Assembly: GCF_022678625.1 (NCBI RefSeq)
Contig: NZ_JALBYQ010000006.1
Span: 1 to 64,000, forward strand
Origin: Aliiroseovarius subalbicans
GTDB lineage: Bacteria; Pseudomonadota; Alphaproteobacteria; Rhodobacterales; Rhodobacteraceae
Length of the DNA stretch: 64,000 nucleotides
Direction of reading: 5' to 3'
Shown here piece after piece: positions 32,733 through 41,630 of the stretch. The notes under the pieces are model-generated. The model ran no database searches. It worked only from the letters and a program-made list of their open reading frames with translations, and was not told the DNA's origin. Each line of letters opens with the position of its first letter. Position 1 is the first letter of the stretch. Position numbers and translations under genes: made by a program.

Positions 32733-32766
32733 AATATACTATCGCAACGATAAGTATATTATCGCA
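32733..32766. promoter_or_regulatory. AT-rich control site C
   Basis: Two copies of the shared motif: TATACTATCGCA (32735-32746) and TATATTATCGCA (32755-32766), exactly 20 bases apart, with the perfect inverted repeat CGATAA-GTATA-TTATCG at 32749-32765. They lie 44-75 bases before the exported-protein gene on the minus strand. The nearest IS fragment begins within about 90 bases, so the original island may have continued further. Confidence 0.55.
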
Positions 32767-32851
32767 TAAGGTGATGGATTGGATGCCCCTCCTGTTGGTC
32801 TATAATTGGACCGGAGCGACCCTAATGGTCGCGAATAGGGAGGATAAGACT

Positions 32852-32920
32852 ATGGAAAACATACATATTTTAGGCGTAGACTTGGCCAAGCGCACATTCG
32901 CGATCTGCTGTTGCAACCAA
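32852..32920 (+). pseudogene. 5' fragment of an IS110-family transposase
   Basis: A GGAGG-preceded ATG at 32852 opens MENIHILGVDLAKRTFAICC, the N-terminus of IS110-type transposases with the first catalytic Asp (GVDLAK). Homology stops at about 32920, where the ISNCY-type terminal repeat starts. The rest of the gene resumes near 35580. Confidence 0.8.
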
Positions 32921-34473
32921 GTTGAAATGTCCCTCCCTCCGCAAAGTAGAAATGTCCCACTTGGTGCTGTCGGAGCGTGGCTGTGCAGGGCGTAGACCTC
33001 ATATATCGGAGCGCTGAACAGCCATGCGGGCGGGGTTATTCGGCGGCGTGTTTTGACGCCGATTTTACCTTTTCCTTGGCCCGCCGTGCGAGCTTTGAGT
33101 TCCAGCCGTCGTTGCGTTTGCCGGTGGGCTGATAGCGGGTGGCTTGTTTGCCAGCGCGTCGTTTTTGTGGAGCCGCTTTGTCTTGTTCTGCCTTGATGTG
33201 CTTCAGTACGGCACTGAGATGTTTGTTCTCTGTGATGGCGGCATGGGTCACGCGCTGATCTTTGTCGAACACGGAGTAGGGCAGTGACACACCTTTCCAG
33301 CGGACTTCAAACCCACCGTCCGGGAATGCATATGTGTCTACGTATTTGCCCGGCAGACCGCGTGTGATTTCATTCTCGGCCAGGATGATCCGCTTACGTT
33401 CGTAGGAGAATGCCAGTTGCGCGCCAACAAGCCGTTCGTCGCGGGAACAGAAGACATCTCGCAGGCGATCAGGTTCGATGTTCATCGGCCGGTGCAGATT
33501 GTCTGCGCGGCGTGGGGCCTTTGCAAACTTGGCGTTGTAGCGTTCGGTGAAACTCGGAAGGAAAGCGTTTGCAGCGTCCATGTCCGAAATGCCTGCAAGC
33601 CGCAGTTCCTTGACCAAACGGTCCTGCAAGGTGCGGTTTGCGCGTTCCACACGCCCTTTCGCCTGAGAGCTGTTTGCGCAGAGAATCTCGATGTTTAGCG
33701 CGTTCAGGGCGCGACCAAACTGGGTCATCCCATGCCCAGACTTGGCGGATTGATTAGCGACACGGAACACCGTGTGTTTGTCTGAATAAAACGCAACCGG
33801 CCGCCCATGCGCCGCCAGATACAGATCGAGGGCTTCAAAATAGCTGAACGTGCTTTCCGATTGCACAAACCGAAGCTGCATCAACGTACTGGTCGCGTCA
33901 TCGATAAACACGAGCAGGGTGCACGGCGGCCCGCGATCCTCGAACCAGCGATGATCAGAGCCGTCGATCTGAATGAGTTCACCCAGACATTCGCGACGTA
34001 ATCTGGGTTGATGAAATGTGCGCCGTTGTTTGCGGCTTAACCAGATCCCGGCGTCCTGCATCCATTTGCGCAGTGTCTCACGTGATACCTTCAGGTCATG
34101 GTCTTCAGCCAACTTCTCAGCCGCAAATGTAGGCCCGAAGTCCACGTAGTACTCTTTGACTAACGTCACTGCGAACTCACGCACCGCAGGGTCGATCCGA
34201 TTGTTTGATCGGCGTCCACGTGCTTTGTGGCGGATCGCAGCCGGGCCATCCGTGTGGAAATCCTTCAACAACCGATGCACTTGTCGTCGGCTCAGTCCTA
34301 ACACGTTGGCCGCAGTCACAGCCGTCATCGTGCCTTGGGTCACTTGGCTAAGTACCTCAATGCGGTTCAGTTCGCGTTCGCTCATGATCACCAATCCCAC
34401 GGCCACACTCCAATCCTGCTTGATCAACAGGGAAGTGTGACACTTCTACTTTGCAGATGTGGGACATTCTAAC
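32921..34473 (-). mobile_element. ISNCY-type insertion sequence
   Basis: About 1.55 kb, bounded by imperfect inverted repeats of roughly 39 bases: 32921-32960 and 34435-34473. They share blocks such as GAATGTCCC-type ends and GCAAAGTAGAA. It carries one transposase gene on the minus strand and lies inside the IS110-type transposase gene. Confidence 0.75.
33036..34385 (-). CDS. ISNCY-family transposase
   Basis: 449 residues from the ATG at 34385; the frame is open to a TTG at 34427, but the family begins with a short lead like SERELNRIEVLSQ. An N-terminal helix-turn-helix (VTAANVLGLSRRQVHRLL) precedes a DDE integrase core: IQIDGSDHRWFEDR (Asp), FYSDKHTVFRV (Asp) and NSSQAKGRVERANRTLQDRL (Glu). 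The C-terminal 80 residues are Lys/Arg-rich. It appears intact. Confidence 0.85.
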   Translation of the reverse strand: MSERELNRIEVLSQVTQGTMTAVTAANVLGLSRRQVHRLLKDFHTDGPAAIRHKARGRRSNNRIDPAVREFAVTLVKEYYVDFGPTFAAEKLAEDHDLKVSRETLRKWMQDAGIWLSRKQRRTFHQPRLRRECLGELIQIDGSDHRWFEDRGPPCTLLVFIDDATSTLMQLRFVQSESTFSYFEALDLYLAAHGRPVAFYSDKHTVFRVANQSAKSGHGMTQFGRALNALNIEILCANSSQAKGRVERANRTLQDRLVKELRLAGISDMDAANAFLPSFTERYNAKFAKAPRRADNLHRPMNIEPDRLRDVFCSRDERLVGAQLAFSYERKRIILAENEITRGLPGKYVDTYAFPDGGFEVRWKGVSLPYSVFDKDQRVTHAAITENKHLSAVLKHIKAEQDKAAPQKRRAGKQATRYQPTGKRNDGWNSKLARRAKEKVKSASKHAAE

Positions 34474-34490
34474 TTTGCGTGATGGCTCAA

Positions 34491-35555
34491 GGGTCGTTGC
34501 GACGTTTTCCGCTATCTCAGTTTCATAATCTCTTCCCTGAACGCCTCGGTCGGTGTGCGCCATCCGAGGCACTTTCTAGGTGTTCCGTTCAGGCGCTCGC
34601 AAATCGCCTTCATATAGCGATTTGAGAGCGCCGCGAGCTGGGTGTCACGTGGCAGGAAACGACGTGCCCGCTTGTTCAGATTCTCGACCGATCCTTTTTG
34701 CCAAGGAGCTTGCGGATCACAGAACCAGCTTTCCGTGCCAATGCCGGATTTCAGCCTACGCCATTCGCGGAATTCGAAGCCACGGTCGAAGGTGATCGAG
34801 CGCCGTGCCGGTTGGGGCAGGCGCTCCATCACATCCATCAGCTTGTTCATCAGATGTGTGGAACTGCGATCATTGTTTCGGAACAAGACAGCATATCGAG
34901 TTTTGCGTTCGACCAGAGAGGCGACATTCATTTTACCTTGAGCGCGCTCGAAGATCATCAGATCGCCTTCCCATTCACCGAAGGTCTCACGGGTCTTCAC
35001 GTGCTCCGGGCGTTGATGGATGGACCGATCCGGCGGGAAAACTTGGCCTCTGGGCCGTCTGGCGTAGCGCGATTGCCGCTTCTTGCGACGACTGGGGAGA
35101 TGGCGGGCCAACTGTTCAGACTGACCTTCGCGACTGTAGACATAAGCGTAGATGGTTTCATGGCTCACTCGAACCGGCTGGCCATCATAACCAAGCCGGC
35201 CCGCAATCTGTTCCGGGGTCCAGCCGGCTTTCAACTGCTTTACGACATGGGCGCGCAAACCTTCCAGCCGGATCAACTTGCGCCGACGAGCACGCCTGGC
35301 ATCAGCTACTCTTTGCGCATTCACGCCATAGTAGCCATTCAAATGTGGCAGCTCATCATCTTCGAAGTGATTGCGTTTAATCTCGCGGTAGACTGTAGAG
35401 CGATGCCTGCCGATCTCGGACGCGATCTTGCTTACTGGCATCTTCGCGTTCAACATGTCTTCGATTGCGCGTCTCTCACGCAAATCCAGCTCTGTGTGGG
35501 CCATGTTCGTTCTCCTTGCTTTTCAGCAAGATAGGGGATTTGTCGCAACCCAGTT
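34491..35555 (-). mobile_element. IS30-type insertion sequence
   Basis: About 1.06 kb with imperfect ends at 34491-34519 and 35526-35555, sharing TTGCGAC and a CTATCT block. It lies 17 bases from the ISNCY-type element. Flanking target duplications are not clear. The sequence after its right end (TTTAGAATGTGCCC) resembles an ISNCY end and may be a remnant. Confidence 0.75.
34512..35504 (-). CDS. IS30-family transposase
   Basis: 330 residues, full length. N-terminal helix-turn-helix (LDLRERRAIEDMLNAKMPVS, KIASEIGRHRSTVYREIKRN) and a DDE core: EWEGDLMIFERAQGKMNVAS (Asp), ITFDRGFEFREWRRL (Asp) and WQKGSVENLNKRARRFLP (Glu). It ends LGWRTPTEAFREEI. The ATG at 35504 lies 22 bases inside the right terminal repeat region. 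It looks intact. Confidence 0.92.
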   Translation of the reverse strand: MAHTELDLRERRAIEDMLNAKMPVSKIASEIGRHRSTVYREIKRNHFEDDELPHLNGYYGVNAQRVADARRARRRKLIRLEGLRAHVVKQLKAGWTPEQIAGRLGYDGQPVRVSHETIYAYVYSREGQSEQLARHLPSRRKKRQSRYARRPRGQVFPPDRSIHQRPEHVKTRETFGEWEGDLMIFERAQGKMNVASLVERKTRYAVLFRNNDRSSTHLMNKLMDVMERLPQPARRSITFDRGFEFREWRRLKSGIGTESWFCDPQAPWQKGSVENLNKRARRFLPRDTQLAALSNRYMKAICERLNGTPRKCLGWRTPTEAFREEIMKLR

Positions 35556-35575
35556 TAGAATGTGCCCGCGCGTAC

Positions 35576-36547
35576 ATCTGCGGGGCTGATAAGGAATGTT
35601 ATGTTAATTTAAGACAGAAACTGACACGTCCGCAGTTCCAGAAAGTGCTTTCAGATCTGCCGCCGTGCATTGTCGCTATGGAAGCTTGCGGGTCTGCTCA
35701 TCACTGGGGTCGTATTGCTCAAGCTGCCGGTCACGAGGTCCGGCTCATTCCCGCACTTTACGTCAAACCGTTTGTCAAACGCCACAAGAACGATGCGCTG
35801 GACGCGGAAGCAATTGCCGAGGCCGCATCTCGGCCATCCATGCGCACGGTTGCCGTGAAAGATGAGGAACAGCAGGCTCAGGCCATGTTGTTTCGAACAC
35901 GCGAGATGTTCGTCCGGCAGCGTACACAGCTCATCAATGCTGTTCGCGCGCACTTGGCTGAGTATGGAATCGTGTTGCCTCAACAGCGCCGAAATGGCCG
36001 GTTGTTCGCTGAGCGATGTCGCGCAGAGTTTGGCACCGCTCCAGAAGCCGTCATCTCCATGGTGGAAGCCTATCTCCGGCAGATTGAGGCCGTCGATCGT
36101 GAAGTCGCGGAGCTGGATGTCAAAATCAAGAAAGGCGCATTGCGCAACGCTGACGCGCGGCGACTACAGACAATGCCAGGAATTGGGCCGATGTCAGCGA
36201 TGGCAATTCAAGCTTTCTGCCCCCCTGCTCAGAACTTTAGGAAAGGTCGCGACTTCGCGGCTTGGCTAGGTTTGGTCCCGCGACAACACTCAACTGGTGG
36301 CAAGGATCGGCTTGGGCGCATTACGAAGATGGGCCAGCGAGACGTGCGAAAGCTGTTGATTATCGGCGCGATGTCAGTGATCAGCGCAAGCGAACGCAAA
36401 GGCCGTTGCGAAGATCTATGGCTTGCGCATATGCTTGAGAAGCGGCCACGCATGGTTGTTGCCGTTGCATTGGCAAACCGCATGGCCAGACGACTTTGGG
36501 CAATGATGACCAAAGAACAGGATTACGAAATTCAGGTCGCCGCTTAA
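35576..36547 (+). pseudogene. 3' part of the interrupted IS110-family transposase
   Basis: Resumes at about GADKECYVNLRQKL and runs to the natural end. The DEDD domain remainder (KRHKNDALDAEAIAEAA) and the C-terminal transposase domain (LQTMPGIGPMSAMAIQAF, GLVPRQHSTGGKDRLGRITK with the Ser region) are intact. The frame is open upstream to 35465 only because it reads through the IS30 end. Together with 32852-32920 it makes one broken gene. Confidence 0.85.
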
Positions 36548-36839
36548 CCGCGAGATCCGGATACCGGCAGGACTGAGAGGACGAAGGACAAGTTACGGAA
36601 CACGACGATCATGAGATCGGCAGTGGGAAAACCAGGATAATAAAGCGGCCCTCGAGCCCGCTAAGGTGATCTGGACCCACGCCTCGCATCTCCATAAAGG
36701 CCCGCCGCCAGTGTTGCGGCACATCAGAGGCCGGACACATGACTGCACCCGATCAGACGTTCTATGACTTTGAATTCACTCACAGTAACCGGGGCATCCA
36801 CACATTATTATGTTAAATTTGTCGCTCCAAAGCGGATGC

Positions 36840-37314
36840 CAGATAACGCGCCAGACGCTGATCCGTGGCAAGAAACACTGGCCATGGCGTGCGGTCGATC
36901 AGGACGGTTTTGTTCTGAATGTTCTGGTGCAAAGCCACCGCAATTCAACGGCAGCCAGGCACCTCATGCGCAAACTGCTCAAGCGAAAAGGATCAGCTCC
37001 GCGCGTCATGGTCATAGACAAATTGCGCTCGTACGTTGCGGCGAAGCGGGAGATAATGCCCGGTGTCGAACACCGATCACACAAAAGATTGAACAACCGG
37101 CCCGAGAACTCTCATCAGTCAACGCGACAGCGAGAAAGGGTAATGAAGCGGTTCAAATCCCCGGGCCAGTTGCAGCGTTTTGTTTTCATCAACGATCCTG
37201 TCGCCAAATTTGTTCCACCTGTCACGCCAAGAAATGCTATCCAACAGCTTCCGGGAAATGCGCTCTCTCGCAATGCAAACATGGCGCGAAATCGCACAGA
37301 TTTCGGTCACCTGA
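36840..37314 (+). pseudogene. IS6-family transposase remnant with a frameshift
   Basis: GKKHWPWRAVDQDGFVLNVL, APRVMVIDKLRSYVAAKREI (Asp) and ENSHQSTRQRERVMKRFKSP (Glu) are typical of IS6-type enzymes; the N-terminal part with the first Asp is missing. At about 37190 the reading frame shifts and continues as NLFHLSRQEMLSNSFREMRS to a stop at 37312-37314. The remnant ends about 105 bases before the end of the FAH-family gene. Between 36548 and 36840 I see only IS110 end sequence. Confidence 0.8.
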
Positions 37315-37419
37315 ATGCAGGGGTGTTGGAATTCCAATGTCCGAGCAAGTCAAGTTTACGGTCCCGACCAGGTATGGCGATGGCATTTGGCGGCTTTGTT
37401 GTTGGCTCTGGCCCGTTGG

Positions 37420-38268
37420 TTACTCCGGGTCAGCAATCACGTCCTGGCGTTGTACGCCCAGGCCTTCGATACCCAGCTCAACCACGTCGCCGGGGCTCAG
37501 GTATTGCGGTGGTTTCTGCCCCATTCCCACACCCGGAGGGGTCCCGGTTGAAATCACATCACCTGGATGCAGACTCATGAACTGGCTTAAATATGACACA
37601 ACATGGGCCACGCTATAAACCATGGTTGCGGTCGATCCGTCCTGCATCTTTTTGCCGTTCACAGTCAGCCACATGGACAGGTTTTGGGGGTCGGCTACCT
37701 CTTCGCGCGTCACCAGCCACGGCCCGATCTGGCCGTAATTGTCACAGCTTTTTCCTTTGGTCCATTGCCCGGCGCGTTCGATCTGAAAGGCGCGCTCGGA
37801 CACGTCATTGGTCACGGCATAGCCCGCCACATACTCCATTGCGTCAGCTTCCGAGACATACTTGGCGCGCTTGCCGATCACCACGGCTAGCTCTACTTCC
37901 CAGTCGGTTTTCTCAGACCCACGCGGGATGATGATCGGATCATTGGGTCCACAGATAGCACTAGTGGCTTTCATGAAAATCACCGGCTCGGGTGGCACAT
38001 CCAGCCCGCTTTCGGCGGCATGATCGGCATAATTCAGGCCAATGCAGATAAATTTCCCTGTCCCGCTGATGCAGGGGCCAAGACGGGTATCAGCGCTGAC
38101 CTCGGGAAGGGTTGAAAGGTCGGTAGCGGCGACAGCACGGAGCCCCTCATCGGACAGAGTTTTACCGCTGATATCATCAACCACCGACGACAGATCCCGG
38201 ATCGTTCCGTCGGCATCCAAAATACCCGGTTTCTCGGCACCCGGCGCTCCAAATCTAACAAGTTTCAT
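37420..38268 (-). CDS. Fumarylacetoacetate hydrolase family protein, probable 2,4-diketo-3-deoxy-L-fuconate hydrolase
   Basis: 282 residues. The FAH domain is clear: FICIGLNYADHAAESGLDVP, TDWEVELAVVIGKRAKYVSE with metal-binding Glu pair, GYAVTNDVSERAFQ, KSCDNYGQIGPWLVT and GDVISTGTPPGVGMG. In non-phosphorylating L-fucose breakdown an FAH-type enzyme splits 2,4-diketo-3-deoxy-L-fuconate into pyruvate and L-lactate; the preceding SDR gene makes this likely. It is the last gene of the IclR-led operon and ends next to the IS6 remnant. Other acylpyruvases of the family cannot be excluded. Confidence 0.8.
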   Translation of the reverse strand: MKLVRFGAPGAEKPGILDADGTIRDLSSVVDDISGKTLSDEGLRAVAATDLSTLPEVSADTRLGPCISGTGKFICIGLNYADHAAESGLDVPPEPVIFMKATSAICGPNDPIIIPRGSEKTDWEVELAVVIGKRAKYVSEADAMEYVAGYAVTNDVSERAFQIERAGQWTKGKSCDNYGQIGPWLVTREEVADPQNLSMWLTVNGKKMQDGSTATMVYSVAHVVSYLSQFMSLHPGDVISTGTPPGVGMGQKPPQYLSPGDVVELGIEGLGVQRQDVIADPE

Positions 38269-38279
38269 TTCTGTGTCCC

Positions 38280-39017
38280 TTATGTATTGGCCCAGCCGCC
38301 GTCGATGACATGCGCCACCCCGGTGGTGTAGGCAGATTCCTCTGACGCCAGATAGACGACAAGCGCGGCAATTTCCTCGGCTTTGCCGATCCGACCAATT
38401 GGCTGGCGGGCGATAAAGTCCGCAAGCGCCCCGTCATAATCACCGGTGGCGCGCAGCCGCTCGTGCAGCGACGGGCTTTCCACTGTGCCCGGGCAGATTG
38501 CGTTACAGCGCACCCCCTGCGTGACAAAGTCCGCTGCGATGGATTTGGTCATGCCGATCACTGCAGCCTTGGTAGTCCCATAGGAAAATCGGTTCGGTGC
38601 CGCTATAACGGACGATGCGACCGAGGCCATGTTGATGATCGACCCACCGCCGTTTGCCAGCATGCCTGGCAGGAACGCCTGGTTCATCCGGTACATGGCG
38701 GTGACGTTCAGGTCGTTGGAAAAGCTCCATTGCTCCTCGTCACACTCGAGGATCGTTCCCGCGGCCACAAAGCCGGCACAGTTGAACAGAACGTCCAAGG
38801 GCCCGGTTTTTTCAACGGCCTCTGCGATTGACTCCGGGTCCATGACATCCAACCGAAATGTGTCAAGCCCCTGCTCTGAAAGCTCTTTCAGAGCAGCGTC
38901 GTTCACATCTGTGGCAAAAACTTTTGCCCCTTCGGCCTGCATCGCCAAGGCCGAGGCGCGCCCGATCCCCTGACCTGCCGCTGTAACAAGGCAGGTTTTT
39001 CCACTCAGTCGTCCCAT
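38280..39017 (-). CDS. SDR dehydrogenase, probable 2-keto-3-deoxy-L-fuconate dehydrogenase
   Basis: 245 residues, a classical short-chain dehydrogenase: cofactor loop TAAGQGIG (12-19), Asp at the end of strand 2 (FATDVND, favouring NAD), NCAG at 79-82, catalytic Ser near 135 and Tyr146-x3-Lys150 (FSYGTTKAAV). It would oxidise the 4-hydroxyl of 2-keto-3-deoxy-L-fuconate ahead of the FAH hydrolase. It lies 11 bases before that gene. Confidence 0.8.
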   Translation of the reverse strand: MGRLSGKTCLVTAAGQGIGRASALAMQAEGAKVFATDVNDAALKELSEQGLDTFRLDVMDPESIAEAVEKTGPLDVLFNCAGFVAAGTILECDEEQWSFSNDLNVTAMYRMNQAFLPGMLANGGGSIINMASVASSVIAAPNRFSYGTTKAAVIGMTKSIAADFVTQGVRCNAICPGTVESPSLHERLRATGDYDGALADFIARQPIGRIGKAEEIAALVVYLASEESAYTTGVAHVIDGGWANT

Positions 39018-39035
39018 ATGTCTTCCTTCCGGGTC

Positions 39036-39686
39036 TCAGAATTTTCCGTATTTGATATAGGCTTCCTGCGGGTCCGACCCCGCAAGGATTGCCGTGCGCA
39101 CCAGGTTCTCGGTCTGCATCGCAGCCAAAGATTTCTCGAGAATCTCATCCAGATGCTCGACCGGAATACGGACCATTCCGTCACGGTCTCCATGCAGCCA
39201 GTCGCCGGGGCGGATCAACACGTCTTCGATCATGATGTCGACATTCACACCCGTGGGCAGCCACTGTGCTACCACATCGCGTGGCGTATGGTGGGTACGC
39301 CAGCTGGGAAACCCCAGATCAATGAGAAAGTGGCTATCCCGCAGAGCTCCATCCAGAACACAGCCCAGAACACCCTTGAAATGTAGGGTTTCCGCCGACA
39401 ACTCACCCATCTGAGCAAGGCTGTGCGTATGAGGCTGGGCGGTCCAGATGTGCCCTTCAGGGCATTTCGACAAAAGCCCGGTCCAGGCCAGCAGGGTCTC
39501 GTGGGCATCTGCTGTTTCATCAAGCCGTCCCTCGATGGTAAACGCCGGGCCACACAGCGTCATGTCTGGCTGAAGCGGCTTGATCCGGGCGGGCAGCGTG
39601 AAATTGCGCAAGCCCATCGCGCGCATTACGTCGTGGATTACGCCGGTGTAGCAGGTCTTGAACGTGTCTATCTTGGGGTTATCCAT
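39036..39686 (-). CDS. RraA-like aldolase
   Basis: 216 residues from the ATG at 39686 with a GAGG about 8 bases ahead. RraA-family signatures: MGELSAETLHFKGVLGCVLD followed by Gly-Ala-Leu-Arg-Asp (the DGxxRD region), and GDWLHGDRDGMVRIP near the end. Catalytic relatives cleave 4-hydroxy-4-methyl-2-oxoglutarate or decarboxylate oxaloacetate with a divalent metal. Here it may cleave a keto-acid from the sugar route, for example a 2-keto-3-deoxy or branched product, as an alternative to the FAH branch. The exact substrate is inferred only. Confidence 0.7.
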   Translation of the reverse strand: MDNPKIDTFKTCYTGVIHDVMRAMGLRNFTLPARIKPLQPDMTLCGPAFTIEGRLDETADAHETLLAWTGLLSKCPEGHIWTAQPHTHSLAQMGELSAETLHFKGVLGCVLDGALRDSHFLIDLGFPSWRTHHTPRDVVAQWLPTGVNVDIMIEDVLIRPGDWLHGDRDGMVRIPVEHLDEILEKSLAAMQTENLVRTAILAGSDPQEAYIKYGKF

Positions 39687-39778
39687 ATTAAGGTCCTCTG
39701 GTTCCTTGGAGTTGAGGTTTGCCGTGGCGATAGTACAGGTTGCGGATGGCGCCGCTGCTTCTGTGATCCATGTCTCCC

Positions 39779-40606
39779 CTATGAAACCCGATAGAAGCTC
39801 TTGGCATTGGATCCCCAAATTCGGGCTGCATCCGCTGCATCCAACCCCTCAAGCAGGGTATCGACCATCTGAACCCAAACAGCATAGTCACCTGCAAGGT
39901 TCAGCACGGGCCAATCACTTCCAAACATAATGCGCCGGGGTCCGAACGCCTCGAGAATGTACTCTGCGGCAGGAGAAACTGCTTCCAGCGAGGGTGAGTC
40001 TCCCGCTTCAGTCAGGAGTCCCGATAGCTTGCATAGCGCACCGCTGTTGGCAGATATCGACGCCATGTCCTTGCGCCAGTGATCCAGTTCTCCAGTTGCA
40101 AGCGCGGGCTTGGCGGCATGGTTTATTACGCAAGCCAGATCAGGGTGTTTGTCCAGCCGCGTTTGCAGGTGGTGCAGGTGACGCGGCAACACCAATGCGT
40201 CAAAGCTCAACCCCATTTCGATCAGGGCATCAAAGACAGGGTCAAGCGACGGGCACAGCACCCATTCATCGTCTTCAATGTCCTGAATCATTGGCCGGAT
40301 GCCTTTGAAATTCGGGTTCTGCGCCAACCATTCAAGGGTTGCGATAGCGTCACCCGCTTCCATGTCAACCCAGCCGACCACTCCGGCAATCGACTCTGTC
40401 GCTTCGGCCACACCCAGCAGGAATTCGGTTTCAGCGACCGTGTCTGCGGCTTGCACCACGATTGTTTTTTCCACGCCGGCAGCCTTGCGCAAGGGCTCCA
40501 GATCGGCAGGGAGGAAATCACGGTAAATTGGTCCCAGTTCCGGCCCCATCCAGCCGTAATCACCGCGTGAAAGCTTCCAGAAGTGCTGATGGGCGTCAAT
40601 TCTCAT
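39779..40606 (-). CDS. Amidohydrolase-type sugar lactonase, probable L-fuconolactonase
   Basis: 275 residues of the amidohydrolase-2 type. Metal ligands: DAHQHFW (His6, His8), VINHAAKP and MFGSDWPVL (Asp). Members of this group open L-fucono- or L-rhamnono-lactones formed by the sugar dehydrogenase. The start overlaps the aldo-keto reductase gene by 11 bases, which fits consecutive steps: oxidation of the sugar, then lactone opening. Confidence 0.8.
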   Translation of the reverse strand: MRIDAHQHFWKLSRGDYGWMGPELGPIYRDFLPADLEPLRKAAGVEKTIVVQAADTVAETEFLLGVAEATESIAGVVGWVDMEAGDAIATLEWLAQNPNFKGIRPMIQDIEDDEWVLCPSLDPVFDALIEMGLSFDALVLPRHLHHLQTRLDKHPDLACVINHAAKPALATGELDHWRKDMASISANSGALCKLSGLLTEAGDSPSLEAVSPAAEYILEAFGPRRIMFGSDWPVLNLAGDYAVWVQMVDTLLEGLDAADAARIWGSNAKSFYRVS

Positions 40607-41627
40607 GGCAGGTGTCCTTTTGAGTCGGAGCCGGATGGGCCGGGACGGGCGCGTCAGGGTGCAGTAGTCCTTCGGCGATCAGGTCACTCCACAGCACGGC
40701 AGGAATGGGTTGATGCCACCAGTCCAGAATTTGTTTCAATTCATGCGGGCTACGCGGTCCAGGTATGGTGCTTTTGACCACCGGGTGGGCAAGGGGAAAG
40801 TGCAGCGCAGCCGCAGGCAGGGCAACGCCATGCGCCTCGCAAACACGAGTCATGGCCGCGACCTTTTGTGCGACGTGGTTGGGAACCGCGCCATAGTCAA
40901 AGCTGTCACCACCAACTAAAACCCCGGAATTAAACGGCCCTCCGATCACGATATCGGTGCCTTGGGCAGCACATTTCGGCAAAAGCGTTGTGAGCGTTTC
41001 CTGCTCTAGCAAAGTGTAACGTCCAGCCAGCAGGAACATGTCCCAGTCACCTCGGCCCAACGCGGCCTCGCAAACGGCGGCTTCGTTCACTCCCAACCCA
41101 AAAGCAGAGATCGCACCCGAGGCGCGCAGTTCCTCAAGCGCACGGTAGCCGCTGGTCATCGCGGTTTCAAACAGGGCTGGCCCGGCCTCTTCTCCGTGGG
41201 TCAGGTTGCCGATGTCGTGGATGTTCAGGATGTCGATCCGGTCTAGGCCAAGCCGCTGTAACGACGCCTCGTAGGACCGCATTACCCCATCATAGGAATA
41301 ATCGTATTCTGGCGTGAATGGCAGTGCTGCAACCCATGCGCCGGGATCAGGCGCAGCACCTGGCGTGAGGATGCGTCCAACCTTGGTCGAAATTACAACA
41401 CCAACTTGCCCGCGCAGCCCGTCACCGATCAGACGTTCGGAAAGCCCGTAACCGTAGAAAGGCGCGGTGTCGAAGTAGTTGATGCCCTCTTGTAGTGACG
41501 TCGCGATCGTCGCACGGGCTTCTTGCTCTGGCACAGCTGTGAAAATTCCGGCGAGACTAGCGCCGCCAAGGCCAAGCTGAGTAACTTTCAGGTCGGTCTC
41601 ACCGATTGTGTTGGTCGCGATTACCAC
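40596..41627 (-). CDS. Aldo-keto reductase, probable L-fucose/D-threo-aldose 1-dehydrogenase
   Basis: 343 residues from a GTG at 41627, 3 bases after the IclR-type gene. AKR features: FDTAPFYGYGLSERLIGDGL with Asp53 and Tyr58, ISTKVGRIL with Lys, ILNIHDIGN with His, and a C-terminal STIPGPRSPHELKQIL cofactor segment. This group includes D-threo-aldose dehydrogenases acting on L-fucose, L-galactose and D-arabinose. It would start the pathway by making the lactone. Confidence 0.8.
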   Translation of the reverse strand: MVIATNTIGETDLKVTQLGLGGASLAGIFTAVPEQEARATIATSLQEGINYFDTAPFYGYGLSERLIGDGLRGQVGVVISTKVGRILTPGAAPDPGAWVAALPFTPEYDYSYDGVMRSYEASLQRLGLDRIDILNIHDIGNLTHGEEAGPALFETAMTSGYRALEELRASGAISAFGLGVNEAAVCEAALGRGDWDMFLLAGRYTLLEQETLTTLLPKCAAQGTDIVIGGPFNSGVLVGGDSFDYGAVPNHVAQKVAAMTRVCEAHGVALPAAALHFPLAHPVVKSTIPGPRSPHELKQILDWWHQPIPAVLWSDLIAEGLLHPDAPVPAHPAPTQKDTCHEN

Positions 41628-41630
41628 GTG

